Assembly: GCF_034479615.1 (NCBI RefSeq)
Contig: NZ_CP140255.1
Location: 2,418,001 to 2,482,000 of the forward strand
Direction: 5' to 3'
Source of the DNA: Vreelandella neptunia
GTDB lineage: Bacteria; Pseudomonadota; Gammaproteobacteria; Pseudomonadales; Halomonadaceae
Length of the DNA: 64,000 nucleotides
Below the pieces are notes generated by a model that was given only the letters and a program-made list of their open reading frames with translations, was not told where the DNA came from and did no database searches. This document shows, piece by piece, positions 9,246-20,032 of the stretch. Both the position numbers and the translations under genes were made by a program. The first letter of the stretch is position 1; each line of letters begins with the position of its first letter.

Positions 9246-9707
9246 CTACCACTCCAGGCTGGTTTCACGCAGAGCACCTATTTCACGCTTAGCGGCCTGA
9301 AGATTCTCCAGTAACTGTTGGCGCAAACCGATTTGATTGCCCACCGCAATCATAGCGGGGTTGTGAATAGCGCGGCGCGCGGCACCTTCGTCACTATGCA
9401 GGCGCTCAAGTTGCTCGCCCAGCCAATTTAGCCAGCTTTCCGGCTGGGCTTTCAAGTCGCGCAGACGTTGAAGCTCGGCCAGAGCAGGACCATCTTGGGC
9501 CAGCAACACAGTCCAACGATGCTCCGACAGGCGGGCATGTTCGGTAACTTCGCGCAGCAACGACTCAAGCGCCAGCTCAAAGAGCGCCAAAGCGCTCTCC
9601 TCCAACGCCATCTGCCGTGCGGGGGCATGTTCATCGTCTCCCGCAGGCAAAGCAGCTACCAGCTCTGCTTGGTAGAGCAACTGGTTGGTTCTCGACCGTG
9701 CGTTCAC
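9246..9707 (-). CDS. DUF6586-type conserved protein downstream of topA
   Basis: About 153 aa, helical, Leu/Ala/Glu-rich, no signal or membrane segment. It resembles the small protein encoded next to topA in pseudomonads (DUF6586), of unknown role. GTG at 9707 is chosen because it overlaps the topA stop in a GTGA and has GGAGG upstream; translation is therefore probably coupled to topA. An upstream ATG at 9731 is in frame but lies inside topA without a better ribosome site. Confidence 0.75.
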   Translation of the reverse strand: MNARSRTNQLLYQAELVAALPAGDDEHAPARQMALEESALALFELALESLLREVTEHARLSEHRWTVLLAQDGPALAELQRLRDLKAQPESWLNWLGEQLERLHSDEGAARRAIHNPAMIAVGNQIGLRQQLLENLQAAKREIGALRETSLEW

Positions 9708-12331
9708 TTGCGCTTGTCCTCCACATGCCATTTACCGGCATCAAACATGGCCTTCCAGCCTGTAGCCTTGCCCTCTTCGTCGGTCATCACGTACTGCTCT
9801 TTACTCTTACGCGAGTAGCGTATTTGTGCAGGGCGACCATCCGGGTCTTCACTTGGCGCTTTAAGAATGAAGTGATACTTTTCGGGCAGCTCATCAGCGT
9901 GCGCTTTCAGCTCTTTCACCAGTGGCGGTCGTGTTTCACGATTTTTAGGGAACTTGCTGGCAGCCAAAAACAACCCGCTTGCTCCATCACGCAGCACGTA
10001 ATGGTCGTCAACTTTTTGGCAAGCCAGCTCCGGCATCGGTATCGGATCCATTTTTGGCGGCGCCACTTCTCCGCTTTTCAATAGCTTACGGGTATTTTTA
10101 CACTCGCTATTGGTACAGCCAAAATACTTGCCAAAGCGCCCTGACTTCAACTGCATCTCAGAGCCACACTTGTCGCACTCGATGATTGGGCCGTCGTACC
10201 CCTTGATCTTGAATTTGCCGCTTTCAACTTCGTAGCCGTCACAATCAGGGCTGTTACCACAGATGTGCAGCTTACGCGTTTCATCGATCAGATAGTTGTC
10301 CATCGCGGTACCACACTTGGGGCAGCGACGCTTGGCACGCAGGGCATTGGTTTCCGCCTCTTCGCCCGCGTCTTCAGCCACAGCCTCTTCACCAGGAATC
10401 AGGTCAATAGTGGTTTTGCAGCGCTCTTTGGGCGGTAAATTGTAGCCACTGCACCCCAGGAAAACCCCGGTGGAAGCGGTGCGAATCTGCATATGGCGGC
10501 CACAGCTCGGGCAGTCGATATCCGTTGGCACAGGCTGATTGGGGCGCATGCCATCTTCGCTCTCCGCCTTGGCCAGCTCTTCACGGAATTCTTCGTAGAA
10601 GGCGTCCAGCAGCGCCTGCCAGTTACGTTCGCCTTCGGCGACCTCATCCAGGCTATCTTCCATACGGGCGGTGAACGAGAAGTCCATCAAGTCAGGGAAG
10701 GACTCTTTCAACCGCTCGGTAACGATATCGCCTAGTTTTTCGGCATAGAAACGGCGGTTTTCCAACTTCACATAGCCGCGATCCTGGATCGTTGAGATGA
10801 TTGAAGCGTAGGTCGACGGTCGGCCAATGCCCTGCTTCTCAAGCTCTTTGACCAGACTCGCTTCGGTGTAGCGTGGTGCCGGTTTGGTAAAGTGCTGCTG
10901 AGGATCGAGCGCTTCCAGCGCCATGGGCGTGCCCTTTGGCAAGTCCGGTAAACTCTGATCTTCATTTTTACCGCTGGGCTTCATCACGCGGGTATAACCA
11001 TCAAACTTCAGCACGCGACCTTTGGCACGTAGCTCGTAGCCATCGACTTCGACGCTTAGCGTACTCGACAGATACTCTGCGGGGGTCATTTGACAGGCCA
11101 CAAACTGGCGCCAGATCAGTTCGTAGAGACGCTCGGCATCCCGCTCCATTCCGGCCAAATCAGAAGCCTTACGCTCGACGCTAGAAGGGCGTATCGCCTC
11201 GTGGGCCTCTTGGGCACTCTCTTTGCTGCTGTAGCGATTAGGGGCTTCTGGCAGGTAGCGCTCACCGAACTCTTCACCTATATAGCTGCGCGCGCTCTCA
11301 ACCGCATCTTTCGACAGATTGGTGGAGTCGGTACGCATATAGGTGATGTAACCCGCCTCATAGAGGCGCTGAGCCATGGTCATGGTTTTCTTTACAGAAA
11401 AACCTAACCGGCCACTCGCCGCTTGCTGCAGCGTCGAGGTAATAAAGGGTGCCGTGGGTTTTGAACTGGTGGGCTTATCTTCCCGTGAGGTAATCGCCAG
11501 CTTGGCTTTTCTAAGCTGTTCAATACGCGCAAGGGTGTCTTTTTCGGAGGTGGGCTTAAAGGCCTTGCCATCCTGGCGAACCAGGGCAAAACGCACCAGC
11601 TCACCTTCCGGTGAGGCCAAATCTGCGTGCACATCCCAAAACTCTTCAGGAATAAAAGCGCGAATTTCTCGCTCACGCTCAACAATTAGACGTACCGCAA
11701 CTGACTGTACACGGCCTGCTGACAGCCCCCTGGCCACTTTCGCCCAAAGCAGAGGCGAAAGCATAAAGCCCACCACACGATCCAGGAAGCGTCTTGCTTG
11801 CTGCGCTTCTACGCGCGGTATATTAAGTGCGCCAGGCGCCTTGAACGCGTCCTGAATCGCGTTTTTGGTGATTTCGTTGAACACCACGCGCTTATAGCGG
11901 CTGTCATCGCCCCCAATCGTCTCGCGCAAGTGCCAAGCAATGGCTTCCCCTTCGCGATCCAAATCCGTTGCGAGATAGACAGCGTCAGCTTTCTCAGCCA
12001 GCTTTTTAAGTTCGGCAACGACTTTCTCTTTTCCGGGCAGCACCTCATAGCGGGCTTCCCAGCCGTTGTTGGGGTCAATCCCCATGCGGCGAATTAGTTG
12101 GTCTTGGCTTTTACGCTTTTTATACTCCACCTTCTCTTCCGCCGACATCTTGCGTGTCGCTGCGGCCTGGCGCGCGCGCTCCTTGGGGTCGGAGGCTGCC
12201 TTACCTGAGCCGCTGGTCGGCAGGTCACGAATGTGACCCACGCTCGACTTCACGATGAAATCGTTGCCGAGGTATTTGTTAATCGTCTTCGCTTTAGCCG
12301 GCGACTCGACGATGACCAGTGACTTGCCCAT
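9704..12331 (-). CDS. topA: DNA topoisomerase I
   Basis: 875 aa, type IA enzyme that relaxes negative supercoils through a 5'-phosphotyrosine. The TOPRIM domain starts at [16 protein letters not shown] and includes [13 protein letters not shown]. The catalytic tyrosine is Y331 in ITYMRTDST. Three C-terminal zinc ribbons follow: CPSCG (with a further Cys pair), CPKCG...CGNSPDC and CDKCG...CTNSEC. A basic C-terminal tail completes it. An insertion rich in Lys/Arg (~44-75) near the N-terminus is typical of Pseudomonas/Halomonas TopA. The stop overlaps the next gene by GTGA. Confidence 0.97.
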   Translation of the reverse strand: MGKSLVIVESPAKAKTINKYLGNDFIVKSSVGHIRDLPTSGSGKAASDPKERARQAAATRKMSAEEKVEYKKRKSQDQLIRRMGIDPNNGWEARYEVLPGKEKVVAELKKLAEKADAVYLATDLDREGEAIAWHLRETIGGDDSRYKRVVFNEITKNAIQDAFKAPGALNIPRVEAQQARRFLDRVVGFMLSPLLWAKVARGLSAGRVQSVAVRLIVEREREIRAFIPEEFWDVHADLASPEGELVRFALVRQDGKAFKPTSEKDTLARIEQLRKAKLAITSREDKPTSSKPTAPFITSTLQQAASGRLGFSVKKTMTMAQRLYEAGYITYMRTDSTNLSKDAVESARSYIGEEFGERYLPEAPNRYSSKESAQEAHEAIRPSSVERKASDLAGMERDAERLYELIWRQFVACQMTPAEYLSSTLSVEVDGYELRAKGRVLKFDGYTRVMKPSGKNEDQSLPDLPKGTPMALEALDPQQHFTKPAPRYTEASLVKELEKQGIGRPSTYASIISTIQDRGYVKLENRRFYAEKLGDIVTERLKESFPDLMDFSFTARMEDSLDEVAEGERNWQALLDAFYEEFREELAKAESEDGMRPNQPVPTDIDCPSCGRHMQIRTASTGVFLGCSGYNLPPKERCKTTIDLIPGEEAVAEDAGEEAETNALRAKRRCPKCGTAMDNYLIDETRKLHICGNSPDCDGYEVESGKFKIKGYDGPIIECDKCGSEMQLKSGRFGKYFGCTNSECKNTRKLLKSGEVAPPKMDPIPMPELACQKVDDHYVLRDGASGLFLAASKFPKNRETRPPLVKELKAHADELPEKYHFILKAPSEDPDGRPAQIRYSRKSKEQYVMTDEEGKATGWKAMFDAGKWHVEDKRK

Positions 12332-12597
12332 AGTGCTCCACTTTCCTAATGCACGGACTGTCTAGCGCGTGCTCTGAATTCGGTGCCGTATCGCCGGGAC
12401 GAAACCGCCCGTTAAAAGATACGGATGAAAAAATGCGCCTACCCTACCCCAGCCCTTAGCTAAGCGCCAGTAGCAACCAACGCGCAGAGAAAATCCGTAG
12501 ATTTCAGGCAACCAAGGTTAGATTTCAGATAAAGAGTAGCTAGACACTAGACTGCCACCAGCATTACAGCAACCCAAAAGACCATTAGACAAATAAA
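12332..12597. other. topA upstream region
   Basis: Non-coding stretch between topA and the terminator of the DUF3141 gene. It must hold the minus-strand topA promoter. The only structure I see is a pair of direct repeats at 12498-12528, listed separately. Confidence 0.6.
12498..12528. repeat. Direct repeat TAGATTTCAG x2, 21-bp period
   Basis: TAGATTTCAG occurs at 12498-12507 and again at 12519-12528. The 21-bp spacing puts both copies on the same DNA face, about 170-200 bp upstream of topA, as expected for a tandem regulator site. No regulator is known from the sequence. Confidence 0.4.
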
Positions 12598-12624
12598 ACG
12601 CCCCCACCAAATAGGCGGGGGCGT
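12591..12624 (-). terminator. Intrinsic terminator of the DUF3141 gene
   Basis: An 8-bp stem ACGCCCCC/GGGGGCGT is extended by two pairs across one mismatch, with a five-base loop and TTTTATTT on the minus strand after it. Confidence 0.9.
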
Positions 12625-12643
12625 GCTGAGCTAACATACTGTT

Positions 12644-15190
12644 TTAGCGTTTAGGCGGCGTCTTTTTACGCCCGGTAGCGCTAGTCGGTTTAGCCGCTGC
12701 CTCATTGGCCGATTCGTTAGTCGTAGCCGATTTTGACGATACCTCTTTGGCCGAGGGTTGCTCATCAACCACGGACTGCTCCTTGGCCGCTGCTGCAGGC
12801 GTAACCGCCTGCGTTTCGCGCGGCTTAGCGGCGACAGCCTTGGGTTTAGCGGCAGACTTGGCCGTTGCAGCCGAGTTACTAGCCGCCGCTGACTTGCTAG
12901 CTACCGGCTTATTCTCCATCGGTTTACGGGGCCTTGCCCTATCAAACAGCGCTTTAATCTGAACAAAGCGCTCGGCAGCATGCTCCGAAAGATCGCCACT
13001 GGCCGCAAACACGTGCTCAAGGTGGCTGATATAACCATCGATATCGTCGTTGCTGCTACCTGCTAACAAAGTAGGCAGCGAATTCAACGCCTGCTCACGA
13101 TCCAGTTTTAAGATAAAGAACCGTTCGCGCACCAAGCTTTTAAAATCACTTAGCTTGATACCGGGCTCAAGTTCCGCGCGCGAGGCACGCAGCCGCTTAA
13201 AGTTACGTTCATCAGTGGCTGGGGCGCCGCCGAGTACGTAGATAAGCGAACGCATGACTGCCTCATGTGCACTGCCCTGGGCAATTTTCTCGCGCAGCTC
13301 TGCTTGGCGTTGCTCTATGAAGCGACGATGCTCAGGCTCGGCCCCGGGGCGGCGGCGATGCACATGGGCATCCCCATACAGGCCAACGGCGGCTTGCAGC
13401 AGCGGCTGGCCGTAGACATCCATGAACATTTTCTCGGTGCTGCTATCCCGCAAATCGCGCATCGCGTTAAGGCTGGCGACCAGTTGGCCAGAGCCCATGG
13501 TTTCAAGCGCTTTAAACAGGTTGTCTTGCGACACCGGGTGGCGATTTTTGCGCACGGCTTCTGCCATTACCGGCAGCGGCACCGAAAGCGGATTGCGGTC
13601 AGAAAGCAGCTTATAGCCTAAACGAATCGGGTGCATACGACGAATAAAGCGAGCAGCTTCCGGTGTCATGACAGCTTTTATCCAGGGCTGCATAAAGAGC
13701 CGGTACAACCCCAAATTAATTTCTGAGATCCGTGCCACGGTAGCAAAACGACGATCATCTTCAGGTTTGTGCATGACCGCACGATCCAGCTCGGCAAAAT
13801 CTCGGGGCATAAACTCGAGCAGATAGTCGCGCTCGAATAGCTCGGCATCTTCACCCTTCTCTGCTGGAGATATGGAAGTCTCATACAGCCCTGGCGGCAG
13901 TACGTCGATATAATCCATATTGGCGGTGAACTCAGTATGCTCTTTGCGTGACACGCTGCCCGAAACAAAAATACCTAGGTGGCCGGTGGTATCGTGCTGG
14001 CAATAAACGATGGTTTGCTCATGAGCAATGATATCGTCTTCGTTTTCATATAAATCACGAATCCAGCCCAACGCTTGAGGCGGCGGGGTAATGTCATCGC
14101 CACGGGAGCAGAACACAACGACCGGCGAGCGCACATTACGGAGATCGATTCGACGCCCATCATGGGTCACCAGCTGCGCGGTAGAGAGTCGATTACCAAC
14201 AAACAGGTTATCGACGATATATTGAATCTCTTCACCGCCCAATACGACGTGACCACCCCACCAGCGTTCAAAATCGAGGTATCGGCCCGCTTCAGTATCG
14301 ACGTTATCGTAAAGGTGGTACTGCTTTTTCCAGTAGGTATTAGCCGGGTTGAGGCGCTCAAAGTTCTGCACCAACCACGCCCCGTCAAACAGGCCATCGC
14401 CAATATCGCTAGTAAGTGCCGTAATCCAGCTTCCCCCCGCCATACCACCGGTATAACGCATCGGGGCTTTGCCGTGTTCACCCGCCCAGTAGGAGAGCGG
14501 CGCACCGGCAATCAGAATAGGCCCAAAAACCTCTGGTTCTAAGGCAGCCGCCATCATTATCTGCCAGCCCGCCTGGCAATTGCCCACCACCATCGGTTTT
14601 TCGGTGGTTTCGGGATGCAGCTCAATCACATGGCGTAAAAATGCGACTTCTGATTCGACCACATCCTCAACCGTTTGGCCTGGCTCAGGAAACGGCAGAA
14701 AGCCAATAAAGTAGCAGGGGTGACCCGCTTTAAGCGCCACACCTAATTCACTGTCAGGCTTAAACCCACCAATTCCTGGCCCATGCCCTGCGCGCGGATC
14801 CACCACTACAAAAGGACGTTTTTGCAGATCGATTTCCGTCCCTTCGTGGGGCAGCACGCGCAGCAACTCATAATTGGTTGGCCGCGGCAGCGTCCGACCA
14901 TCGATTAGCACTTCGGTATCAAACCCCAATACGCTAGGCTTGGTTTGTTCCATGTGCTCAAGATACTGATTACCGCGTTCACGCATCACGTCCAGATAGA
15001 GAACGCTGCGTTCCATGCTATCGCGCCAATAGCCAAAAGCTGCGCGACCAAACCCAAAAGGATCGAATAATGAAGCGATCGCCTCACCTCCAGGTATGGT
15101 TGTGGAATCATTTTGCTGCTGCAACCATGCGCTGGTGAAAGCGCTAGCAGGCAACATAGCATTAGCGAGTGGGTTGGCAAGTAAGTTCAT
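12644..15190 (-). CDS. DUF3141 protein, PHA-synthase-like alpha/beta hydrolase
   Basis: 848 aa. The core (~100-420) is an alpha/beta hydrolase whose nucleophile elbow is VVGNCQAGW (Cys205), with Asp365 in CSRGDDITPP and His404 in TTGHLGIF. This Cys-Asp-His order and the GH(I/L) motif are those of class I polyhydroxyalkanoate synthases. A helical middle region (~450-750) is typical of DUF3141. The last ~95 residues are a low-complexity Ala/Lys/Ser tail (repeats of AAAKSAAKPKA type) like those of PhaF/PhaM or histone-H1-like proteins, so DNA or granule binding is possible. Whether it polymerises hydroxyacyl-CoA is unknown. It is transcribed alone, with its own terminator, divergent from a LysR gene. 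Confidence 0.85.
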   Translation of the reverse strand: MNLLANPLANAMLPASAFTSAWLQQQNDSTTIPGGEAIASLFDPFGFGRAAFGYWRDSMERSVLYLDVMRERGNQYLEHMEQTKPSVLGFDTEVLIDGRTLPRPTNYELLRVLPHEGTEIDLQKRPFVVVDPRAGHGPGIGGFKPDSELGVALKAGHPCYFIGFLPFPEPGQTVEDVVESEVAFLRHVIELHPETTEKPMVVGNCQAGWQIMMAAALEPEVFGPILIAGAPLSYWAGEHGKAPMRYTGGMAGGSWITALTSDIGDGLFDGAWLVQNFERLNPANTYWKKQYHLYDNVDTEAGRYLDFERWWGGHVVLGGEEIQYIVDNLFVGNRLSTAQLVTHDGRRIDLRNVRSPVVVFCSRGDDITPPPQALGWIRDLYENEDDIIAHEQTIVYCQHDTTGHLGIFVSGSVSRKEHTEFTANMDYIDVLPPGLYETSISPAEKGEDAELFERDYLLEFMPRDFAELDRAVMHKPEDDRRFATVARISEINLGLYRLFMQPWIKAVMTPEAARFIRRMHPIRLGYKLLSDRNPLSVPLPVMAEAVRKNRHPVSQDNLFKALETMGSGQLVASLNAMRDLRDSSTEKMFMDVYGQPLLQAAVGLYGDAHVHRRRPGAEPEHRRFIEQRQAELREKIAQGSAHEAVMRSLIYVLGGAPATDERNFKRLRASRAELEPGIKLSDFKSLVRERFFILKLDREQALNSLPTLLAGSSNDDIDGYISHLEHVFAASGDLSEHAAERFVQIKALFDRARPRKPMENKPVASKSAAASNSAATAKSAAKPKAVAAKPRETQAVTPAAAAKEQSVVDEQPSAKEVSSKSATTNESANEAAAKPTSATGRKKTPPKR

Positions 15191-15424
15191 AGGGTCTCCC
15201 GTTGGGTTGATGCACAGGCATCAGACCCGAAAGCAATGATGCTGCAATGCAATATAGTCTAGGCCACTACGCGCGCGGCGTCGATCTTTAACCCTGGTAA
15301 TTACGTCTGATGCGACTAATTAAGTCCTGCTTAGGCAGTTAAAAGATTCAGTGGTAGCATGCTTCGTTCTGGCGATGAAGCCTGATTTTGATATTAATTA
15401 AAGGGTGCTCACTACGAGGTTTTC

Positions 15425-16405
15425 ATGTCATCCCTCAATCTGCTTAATCGCCTAACATTTCGGCAACTCCAGGTCTTCCAGGCGGTGCATCGGCAGCGCT
15501 CCTACTCCCGTGCCGCTGAACAACTGGGACTGACCCAGCCAGCAGTCAGCGCGCAAATACGCCAGCTTGAGTTGGCACTGGGTCAGCCACTGTTTAATTA
15601 CGCGGGTAAGACGCTGCACTCGCTTCCCTCTGCCGACACCCTTGCCCACTCGACGCGCGAAATTTTTGGCCAGCTTTCCCGGCTGGAAATGAATCTATCG
15701 GATATTAACGGCAAAATTAGCGGAAAACTTAATATCGCAGCAGTTTCCTCCGCCCAATACGTTGTACCTTATTTACTTGCCCGATTCCGTGCTCACTACC
15801 CTGAGGTACACGTCCGCTTAAAGGTGTGCAACCGCCGTCAAGCACTCGAGCGACTCACGGAGCAACAGGACGATATCGTCATTATGGCTATGGTTCCTGA
15901 AGATGATCGCTTGGTCGTGATGCCGATTATTGATAATGAACTGATCGCGGTTGTCTGGCCCGAACATCCTCTGCTTTCGATGCCGCAACCCTCGCTAGCA
16001 GACTTCGCTCGCCACTATGTACTGATGCGAGAGCCCGGCTCCGGCGTGCGTAATGCCTTTGAACAGATGGCGGCCAATCAACAGGTTGCCCTCCCCCACT
16101 GCATTGAATTAGGCACCAACGAGGCAATTAAAGGTGGGGTAATGGCCCATTTGGGAGTTGCTGTACTTCCGCGTTTGGCGGTACAGCTGGAGCTTGAGCA
16201 GGGGTTACTTTTTGAGCTGGGGCTGCCCGACTTCCCCATCCACCGCTCTTGGTGCACGGTCTATACGCGGGAGCGCTTACCCACCCCGGTCGCCGAGCTA
16301 TTTTTGAGCTTCATTCGTGAGCACTTACCCGATTACCGCCGCCACTTCCAGGCTCCCTCCAGCCCTTTGCCTAGCCACGGTGTAGCCTGTTTACCGATAC
16401 TATGA
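15425..16405 (+). CDS. LysR-family transcriptional regulator (CbbR-like)
   Basis: 326 aa: N-terminal winged helix (FRQLQVFQAVHRQRSYSRAAEQLGLTQPAVSAQI, ~12-45), then the LysR effector domain (~100-305) beginning GKLNIAAVSSAQYVVPYLLARF. That opening and the PGSGVRNAFE stretch are close to the CbbR/CysB-like branch, but the effector is not predictable. It is divergent from the DUF3141 gene across a 234-bp region, so it may regulate that gene and itself. AGG at -6 supports the start. The downstream neighbour lipA has its own leader. Confidence 0.88.
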   Translation: MSSLNLLNRLTFRQLQVFQAVHRQRSYSRAAEQLGLTQPAVSAQIRQLELALGQPLFNYAGKTLHSLPSADTLAHSTREIFGQLSRLEMNLSDINGKISGKLNIAAVSSAQYVVPYLLARFRAHYPEVHVRLKVCNRRQALERLTEQQDDIVIMAMVPEDDRLVVMPIIDNELIAVVWPEHPLLSMPQPSLADFARHYVLMREPGSGVRNAFEQMAANQQVALPHCIELGTNEAIKGGVMAHLGVAVLPRLAVQLELEQGLLFELGLPDFPIHRSWCTVYTRERLPTPVAELFLSFIREHLPDYRRHFQAPSSPLPSHGVACLPIL

Positions 16406-16588
16406 GCCTGAAGGCGAGTAACGGTTTACGGTGTCTTGTTAACAGCGAGATATGTTACATTAGTAGTCATTAGCGCGATAAAATATCGAGCGTACTTCGT
16501 ATTAATTAGGTTTCAACTGGCAGGCTTTGGAAGGGTCAACACCCGGCAATGCCTCCGGCCTACCGCACAGAAGAGAGGCTCTGTCCCT

Positions 16589-17653
16589 ATGAGCAATAAC
16601 CCCTCGCAGCGCGTGTCCAGCGGTGAAAAATACCGTAACGAACATGGCATGTCGGTGATCAAGGATGGCATGAAGCAGCGCAAAGCGCAGGCAGAGGCCC
16701 CTTCTGTTGAGCTAGAGCGAAAACCCAAGTGGCTAAGGGCACAGATCCCAGGGGGCGAGCGCTTTGAGGCGGTCAAGAAAAACGTCGCCACCCATCGGTT
16801 AAGTACCGTTTGTGCCGAATCCCACTGCCCCAATATGGGTGAATGCTGGAGCAACGGCACTGCCACTATCATGCTGATGGGCTCGGTATGTACCCGCGCC
16901 TGTCGATTCTGCGCGGTCGATACCGGCAACCCTCAAGGCTGGCTAGACCACGAAGAGCCCGAAAACACAGCCAAGTCCGTAGAGCTCATGGGGCTGCGTT
17001 ATATCGTGCTGACGTCAGTCGATCGTGATGACCTCGACGATGGTGGTGCAACCCACTACGCCAACTGCATTCGCGCGATCAAAGCTCGCACGCCAGAAGT
17101 GGTCGTGGAAGCCTTGACGCCCGACTTTGACGGAGAACTTGCCGCTATCGAACGGGTCGTCGATTCTGGTTTGCAGGTATTTGCCCAGAATGTCGAAACA
17201 GTGGAACGGCTGACAAGCCGGGTGCGTGATCGCCGGGCAGGTTACCGCAAAACCCTCGATGTGCTCGCCCATGCCAAGCGCTACCGGCCTGACATCATCA
17301 CCAAAACCAGCCTGATGCTGGGCTTGGGTGAAACCGACGAAGAGATTTTACAGACGTTTGATGATTTACGTGAGATCGGCGTCGATATCGTCACGCTTGG
17401 CCAATATTTGCGTCCAACCAAAAACCACCTGTCAGTGGAGCGCTGGGTAACACCTGAAGAGTTTGAACGCTACCGGGTAATTGGCCTGGAAAAAGGCTTT
17501 ATGGAAGTGCCTTCTGGCCCGCTAGTGCGTTCTAGTTACCGCGCTGATCGCGTGTTTGAAAAAAACAATCTGGGGCTCGCCTCCCCTGCTGCAGTCCCCG
17601 GTCAGGAACAAGAAGCAAACCCAGATATCATTCCAGCTCTCAACGTTGGATAG
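16589..17653 (+). CDS. lipA: Lipoyl synthase
   Basis: 354-aa radical-SAM enzyme that inserts two sulfurs into octanoyl-protein. The auxiliary cluster ligands are in [12 protein letters not shown] (Cys75, 80, 86) and the radical-SAM cluster in CTRACRFC (Cys101, 105, 108). The C-terminal RSSYRA serine motif is present. The open frame reaches 16436, but the 51 extra residues are unlike LipA; ATG 16589, with AGAGAGG upstream, gives the normal length. It is convergent with lipB rather than downstream of it as in E. coli and Pseudomonas, a local rearrangement of that cluster. Confidence 0.95.
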   Translation: MSNNPSQRVSSGEKYRNEHGMSVIKDGMKQRKAQAEAPSVELERKPKWLRAQIPGGERFEAVKKNVATHRLSTVCAESHCPNMGECWSNGTATIMLMGSVCTRACRFCAVDTGNPQGWLDHEEPENTAKSVELMGLRYIVLTSVDRDDLDDGGATHYANCIRAIKARTPEVVVEALTPDFDGELAAIERVVDSGLQVFAQNVETVERLTSRVRDRRAGYRKTLDVLAHAKRYRPDIITKTSLMLGLGETDEEILQTFDDLREIGVDIVTLGQYLRPTKNHLSVERWVTPEEFERYRVIGLEKGFMEVPSGPLVRSSYRADRVFEKNNLGLASPAAVPGQEQEANPDIIPALNVG

Positions 17654-17671
17654 GCCTTAACCTAGGGCGAT

Positions 17672-17712
17672 ATGGGGCTTAATGCTATTGAGCTGGTTGT
17701 AAGCCCCATTTT
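17672..17712 (+). terminator. Probable terminator of lipA
   Basis: ATGGGGCTTA pairs with TAAGCCCCAT across an 18-nt loop and is followed by TTTT, between convergent lipA and lipB. Confidence 0.65.
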
Positions 17713-17742
17713 GAAACGTTTTAAAAAAACGCTGGCGAATTT

Positions 17743-18411
17743 TTACAGTGGTGATCGATCAACACTGACCAATTCGCGATTTAACCGTGTAGCCAACGCC
17801 TCAGCCAGTTGCTCACCTACTCGATGATCGCTTGGCAACGCTACCAAGTCAGCCAGCTTCAACATGGGCATGCCCGCATAGCCGCAGGGATTAATACGCA
17901 AAAAAGGCGATAAGTCACCGTCTACATTTAACGCCACGCCGTGAAAGCTTGCTCCTCGCCGAATACGCAGACCCAGTGAGGCAATCTTAGCCTCACCCGC
18001 TTCAGTCATCACATAAACTCCGGGGGCATCAGGCCTTGCTCGGGCGCTCACACCATAGCTGCCCAAAACGTCAATCACGGCGTTTTCCAACGCCGTGACT
18101 AAATCGCGCACGCCAATTTTACTTCGCCGCACATCCAAAAGTGGATACAGCACCACCTGCCCCGGACCGTGATAAGTGACCTGCCCCCCTCTATCAACGT
18201 GCACCACCGGAATGTCGCCAGGCAGCAGCAGATGTTCAGGTTTGCCGGCCTGACCTTGGGTAAACACGGGATCATGCTCGACCAACCAAAACTGATCTGG
18301 GGTTTGCGCATCCCGGGTATCGGTCAGCGTACGCATAGCCTCCCAAACGGGCAGGTAGGCTTGGTGCCCCAAGTCGTGCAACTCAATTGGCACGGCGTTA
18401 TCCACGGTCAC
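17743..18411 (-). CDS. lipB: Octanoyl-[ACP]:protein octanoyltransferase
   Basis: 222 aa. Transfers octanoate from ACP to lipoyl domains, giving the substrate for LipA. Family motifs: [12 protein letters not shown], the lysine in [18 protein letters not shown] and NPCGYAGM, which carries the conserved Cys. Translation starts at GTG 18411, which overlaps the ybeD stop as GTGA, so the two are coupled. It is the last gene of the minus-strand cluster running from proA. Confidence 0.95.
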   Translation of the reverse strand: MTVDNAVPIELHDLGHQAYLPVWEAMRTLTDTRDAQTPDQFWLVEHDPVFTQGQAGKPEHLLLPGDIPVVHVDRGGQVTYHGPGQVVLYPLLDVRRSKIGVRDLVTALENAVIDVLGSYGVSARARPDAPGVYVMTEAGEAKIASLGLRIRRGASFHGVALNVDGDLSPFLRINPCGYAGMPMLKLADLVALPSDHRVGEQLAEALATRLNRELVSVDRSPL

Positions 18412-18719
18412 ACCACCATATGCACACGGCCAGTGGCCTTGAGATCCTCAAACAGCTCTTTAATATGCTGCTCTCCGGTAGCTCTAATCACCACCCGTAC
18501 CGATTGAAAACGGCCATTGCGACTATCGACCACCTGCATTGCCGTGGCATCGAAGTCAGGGTCATGACGCACGATCACCTGACACACACAGGCAGGAAAA
18601 TCTTCGGCCGCATCGCCGACGACTTTTAGCGAGTAATCACACGGGAAAGTAATTTTAGGTGGCTCTTGAGCCGCCGGTTGGCGTAAATCGCGCAGTCCCT
18701 GTGGAGCACCTTTTTTCAT
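18408..18719 (-). CDS. ybeD: YbeD/DUF493 family protein
   Basis: 103 aa, with a small alpha/beta ACT-like fold ([42 protein letters not shown]). Conserved between dacA and lipB in gammaproteobacteria; a role in lipoate metabolism or regulation has been suggested from context only. Overlaps lipB by 4 nt. Confidence 0.9.
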   Translation of the reverse strand: MKKGAPQGLRDLRQPAAQEPPKITFPCDYSLKVVGDAAEDFPACVCQVIVRHDPDFDATAMQVVDSRNGRFQSVRVVIRATGEQHIKELFEDLKATGRVHMVV

Positions 18720-18771
18720 AGCAAACCCATCGTTACAGATACAAAATCAACCGCCTCAACTTACCCAAAGG

Positions 18772-19986
18772 CTAGTCAGTAAAACTACTCAGCAAATTAC
18801 TAAAGAAGCGCTGCACCTGATCAAACAGACGCTTGAAAAGGCCGCCTTCTTCAATGTTTTCCAATGCCACTAGGCGACGTTCACCGACCACTTCGTCACC
18901 CAAATGAACTTCCAGCGTGCCAACCTCATCGCCAATGGCAATCGGCGCCTGTAGGTCTGGGTTGAGGTTGAGACGCGCGCGCAGCTCTTCGTTACGGTTG
19001 CGGGGCAGGGTCATAAAGACCTCTTCATCTACACCAACACGCAGCTCATTGATATCGCCACCCCAAACCCGCGGTGTTGCCAATACAGCACCACGCTCAT
19101 AGAGCTTCATGGTTTCGAAAAAGCGGAAACCGTAGCTAAGCAGCTTTTGAGTTTCCTGAGCCCGCGCCTCGTCAGAGTTAGTACCCATTACCACGGAGAT
19201 CAAGCGCATATCGTCACGCTTAGCTGATGATACCAGGCAAAAGCCAGCTTCTGTTGTCCAGCCGGTTTTCAGCCCATCTACAGACGGATCGCGCCACAAC
19301 AAACGGTTACGATTGGGCTGGTCAATACCGCCATAAGAGAAAGTGCGCTGAGAGTAGATCTCGTAGTGGTCGGGGTAATCGTTAATAATATGTTGGGATA
19401 AACGTGCAAGATCATGGGCCGTTGAGTAATGATTTTCAGCCGGCAGACCAGTAGCGTTCTGGAAATTAGTGTTATCCATGCCCAACCGAGTGGCATGCTG
19501 GTTCATCAGATCCGCAAAGGGCACTTCACCACCGGCTAAATGCTCCGCCATAGCGACACTGGCATCATTACCCGAAACAATAATAATTCCATGAAGCAGG
19601 TTATCCACCGAAACCTGATCACCTACCTCGATAAACATTTTCGATCCGCCGGTACGCCAGGCGTTCTCGCTAATATTAACCATATCAGTGAGGTTAATGG
19701 TGCCACGATTTAGCTCACGCTCAACCAAGTAGGCGGTCATTAGCTTAGTCAAACTCGCCGGAGGCAGACGTTCATCGGAATTATGCTCGGCCAGGATACG
19801 GCCACTGTTAGCATCCATCAGAATCCAAGAACTAGCCGCTAACTGAGGGGCTGAAGGGATAATGGTTTGCGGCTGCGGAATTACCGGTTGAGGAGTTGAC
19901 TGGGCAATGGCAGGCACAGCAACTGTCGCCATGGCAGCAAAGAGGCACAGGCGTGCAGAGCGACCAATGGATGTAAACACGTTCAT
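18772..19986 (-). CDS. dacA: D-alanyl-D-alanine carboxypeptidase (PBP5/6)
   Basis: 404 aa. Removes the terminal D-Ala of peptidoglycan stem peptides in the periplasm. Signal peptide to ~29 (VAVPAIAQS). Catalytic motifs: SLTK (Ser78, Lys81), SGN (138-140) and KTG (240-242). A PBP5 C-terminal beta domain (~295-385) and a terminal amphipathic helix (LFKRLFDQVQRFFSNLL) that tethers the enzyme to the inner membrane complete it. Its leader contains a short tandem duplication of TTACTTGAAAGC (about 20000-20026). Confidence 0.95.
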   Translation of the reverse strand: MNVFTSIGRSARLCLFAAMATVAVPAIAQSTPQPVIPQPQTIIPSAPQLAASSWILMDANSGRILAEHNSDERLPPASLTKLMTAYLVERELNRGTINLTDMVNISENAWRTGGSKMFIEVGDQVSVDNLLHGIIIVSGNDASVAMAEHLAGGEVPFADLMNQHATRLGMDNTNFQNATGLPAENHYSTAHDLARLSQHIINDYPDHYEIYSQRTFSYGGIDQPNRNRLLWRDPSVDGLKTGWTTEAGFCLVSSAKRDDMRLISVVMGTNSDEARAQETQKLLSYGFRFFETMKLYERGAVLATPRVWGGDINELRVGVDEEVFMTLPRNRNEELRARLNLNPDLQAPIAIGDEVGTLEVHLGDEVVGERRLVALENIEEGGLFKRLFDQVQRFFSNLLSSFTD

Positions 19987-20032
19987 AACGTCAGTCTCAC
20001 TTACTTGAAAGCTTACTTGAAAAGCTTATTAT

